From Chloroflexota bacterium (lineage in GTDB: Bacteria; Chloroflexota; Anaerolineae; Anaerolineales; Villigracilaceae), in the NCBI GenBank assembly GCA_021796155.1, contig JAJYOO010000145.1, positions 1 to 6,419 on the forward strand: 6,419 nt of DNA, in the 5' to 3' direction. The notes beneath the pieces are model-generated. The model had not been told where the DNA came from and did not search any database. It saw only the letters and a program-made list of their open reading frames with translations. Shown one piece after another: positions 5,443 through 6,419 of the stretch; position 1 is the stretch's first letter; each line of letters opens with the position of its first letter. A program made the translations under genes and the position numbers.

Positions 5443-5470
5443 TTGCTAAATTCGTATAAGGCTTTATAAT
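5443..5470 (+). promoter_or_regulatory. Sigma-70-like promoter of the second methyltransferase
   Basis: TTGCTA (5443-5448), a 16-bp spacer, then a perfect TATAAT (5465-5470). Transcription would start near 5477, giving a leader of about 35 nt before the ATG at 5512. The surrounding 5408-5511 stretch is very AT-rich and holds no gene. Confidence 0.6.
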
Positions 5471-5511
5471 AATTATAGAATATTTGTGCTGGTAACTGAA
5501 GTTGACTGAGA

Positions 5512-6419
5512 ATGAACTTCAAGATTAACGAATCGCCAACCAAACTGCGCGGTGGTTATTATACGAACCCCGACATTGCCGCATTTCTTTTGAAATGGGT
5601 TTTGAATATCCATCCAAAATCCATTTTGGAACCGAGTTGTGGTGATGGTGTGTTTTTGTATGGCCTTTCAAGATTAAATACCAATGGCTTGAAGTCAATA
5701 AAAGCATTTGAAATCGAACCTGTTGAAGCTCGCAAAGCAAGGCAGGCGGCTAATGAATTCAAGAAAGTTGAAGTTGAAATTGAGAGCCGAGATTTTCTTG
5801 GCTGGTCACTTGCAAAGTTACTAAATCCTCCTCAGTTTGATGCTGTTATAGGAAATCCACCATTTATTCGCTATCAATATTTAGATAGTAATTTACAAAA
5901 CATTTCGGAGCAGATTTTCAAAGTCTTTCATCTGCCATTCACAAAGCATACAAATGCTTGGGTTCCTTTTGTTATATCCTCTTTGGCTTTATTGCGCCCA
6001 GGCGGCAGGCTGGCAATGGTTGTTCCCTCGGAATTGCTGCATATACTTCATGCGGAATCCCTGCGCGTCTATCTGACAAAGGTTTGCTCTCGCGTTTTGA
6101 TTTTCGACCCTCAAGAAATATGGTTTGAAGGTACGCTTCAAGGCGCAGTTCTGTTGTTAGTAGAAAAAAAGAATGAACCAGATGAACACTTTAGGGGTGT
6201 ATCAATCATCGCAACTCGAAGCAAAGATTTTCTCGCCGAAAATCCAGAAGGTTATTTTGAAAGGGCCAAATATACAAACGGAGAAACTGTAAAGGGAAAG
6301 TGGATGCTAGCTTTACTTTCAAGTGCAGAGCGTGAAGTTTTGAAAAAGGCAAAAGAGAACTCAGGCGTTTATTATTTTGACAATATTGCTGAGGTTGCTG
6401 TTGGAATTGTCACGGGAGC
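5512..6419 (+). CDS. Adenine-N6 DNA methyltransferase, gamma-type with NPPF motif (partial; runs off right edge)
   Basis: 302 complete codons are visible, with no stop before the window ends. It is a SAM-dependent DNA adenine methylase: motif X GGYYTNP (14-20), motif I ILEPSCGDGVFL (38-49), motif II FEIE (66-69), motif III RDFL (93-96), catalytic motif IV IGNPPFIRYQY (113-123), and LLRPGGRLAMVVPSELL (160-176). This order, with the SAM-binding part first and NPPF, is that of gamma-class enzymes such as the Eco57I/TaqI-like group. The target-recognition domain should follow residue about 200 and is only partly seen. There is no nuclease domain in the visible part, but a C-terminal fusion cannot be excluded. 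The ribosome binding site is weak (TGAG close to the ATG). It is divergent from the D12 enzyme, with 222 bp between starts. Low GC and A/T-ending codons contrast with hutI and rocF, suggesting transfer. Confidence 0.92.
   Translation, partial: MNFKINESPTKLRGGYYTNPDIAAFLLKWVLNIHPKSILEPSCGDGVFLYGLSRLNTNGLKSIKAFEIEPVEARKARQAANEFKKVEVEIESRDFLGWSLAKLLNPPQFDAVIGNPPFIRYQYLDSNLQNISEQIFKVFHLPFTKHTNAWVPFVISSLALLRPGGRLAMVVPSELLHILHAESLRVYLTKVCSRVLIFDPQEIWFEGTLQGAVLLLVEKKNEPDEHFRGVSIIATRSKDFLAENPEGYFERAKYTNGETVKGKWMLALLSSAEREVLKKAKENSGVYYFDNIAEVAVGIVTG

Overview
The window looks like a bacterial chromosome segment, probably from an environmental Chloroflexota (Anaerolineae-like) genome. That placement is an inference. 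It rests on the style of the HutI and arginase sequences and on the interspersed repeats (degenerate TCAGT heptamers, an AACCACAGATAAAC-type tract, a TTGCGA-type palindrome), which I associate with such genomes from memory. No marker gene here settles it.

Left part (1-3920). The genes are GC-rich and all on the minus strand. In transcription order they are imidazolonepropionase (hutI), a translationally coupled 62-aa membrane protein, a 408-bp gene-free gap with two inverted repeats, arginase (rocF), a stand-alone CheY-like response regulator with a charged helical tail, and the N-terminal part of an inositol monophosphatase that runs off the left edge. HutI and arginase are both amino-acid catabolic enzymes (histidine and arginine). 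The regulator and the phosphatase are coupled by a TAATG stop/start overlap.

Middle (3921-5511). The composition becomes AT-richer and mosaic. A divergent 79-aa antitoxin-like gene ends in a strong intrinsic terminator. After it comes a minus-strand D12-class adenine DNA methyltransferase that strongly resembles M.EcoRV. Repeats surround these two genes. The first 46 bp of hutI occur again, in frame, just upstream of the methyltransferase. A 43-bp stretch from the hutI start and leader occurs again at the methyltransferase 3' end, where it supplies the stop codon. A 13-bp AATTTAACCACAG tract follows both hutI-start copies. This suggests the module arrived by transfer and that the hutI 5' boundary was duplicated around it.

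Right part (5512-6419). A second adenine methyltransferase, of a different class (NPPF catalytic motif, gamma type), is transcribed to the right from a good sigma-70-like promoter and leaves the window unfinished. Two divergent adenine methyltransferases of different classes suggest the edge of a restriction-modification or other defence locus. No nuclease is visible in the window; if there is one, it should lie beyond the right edge.
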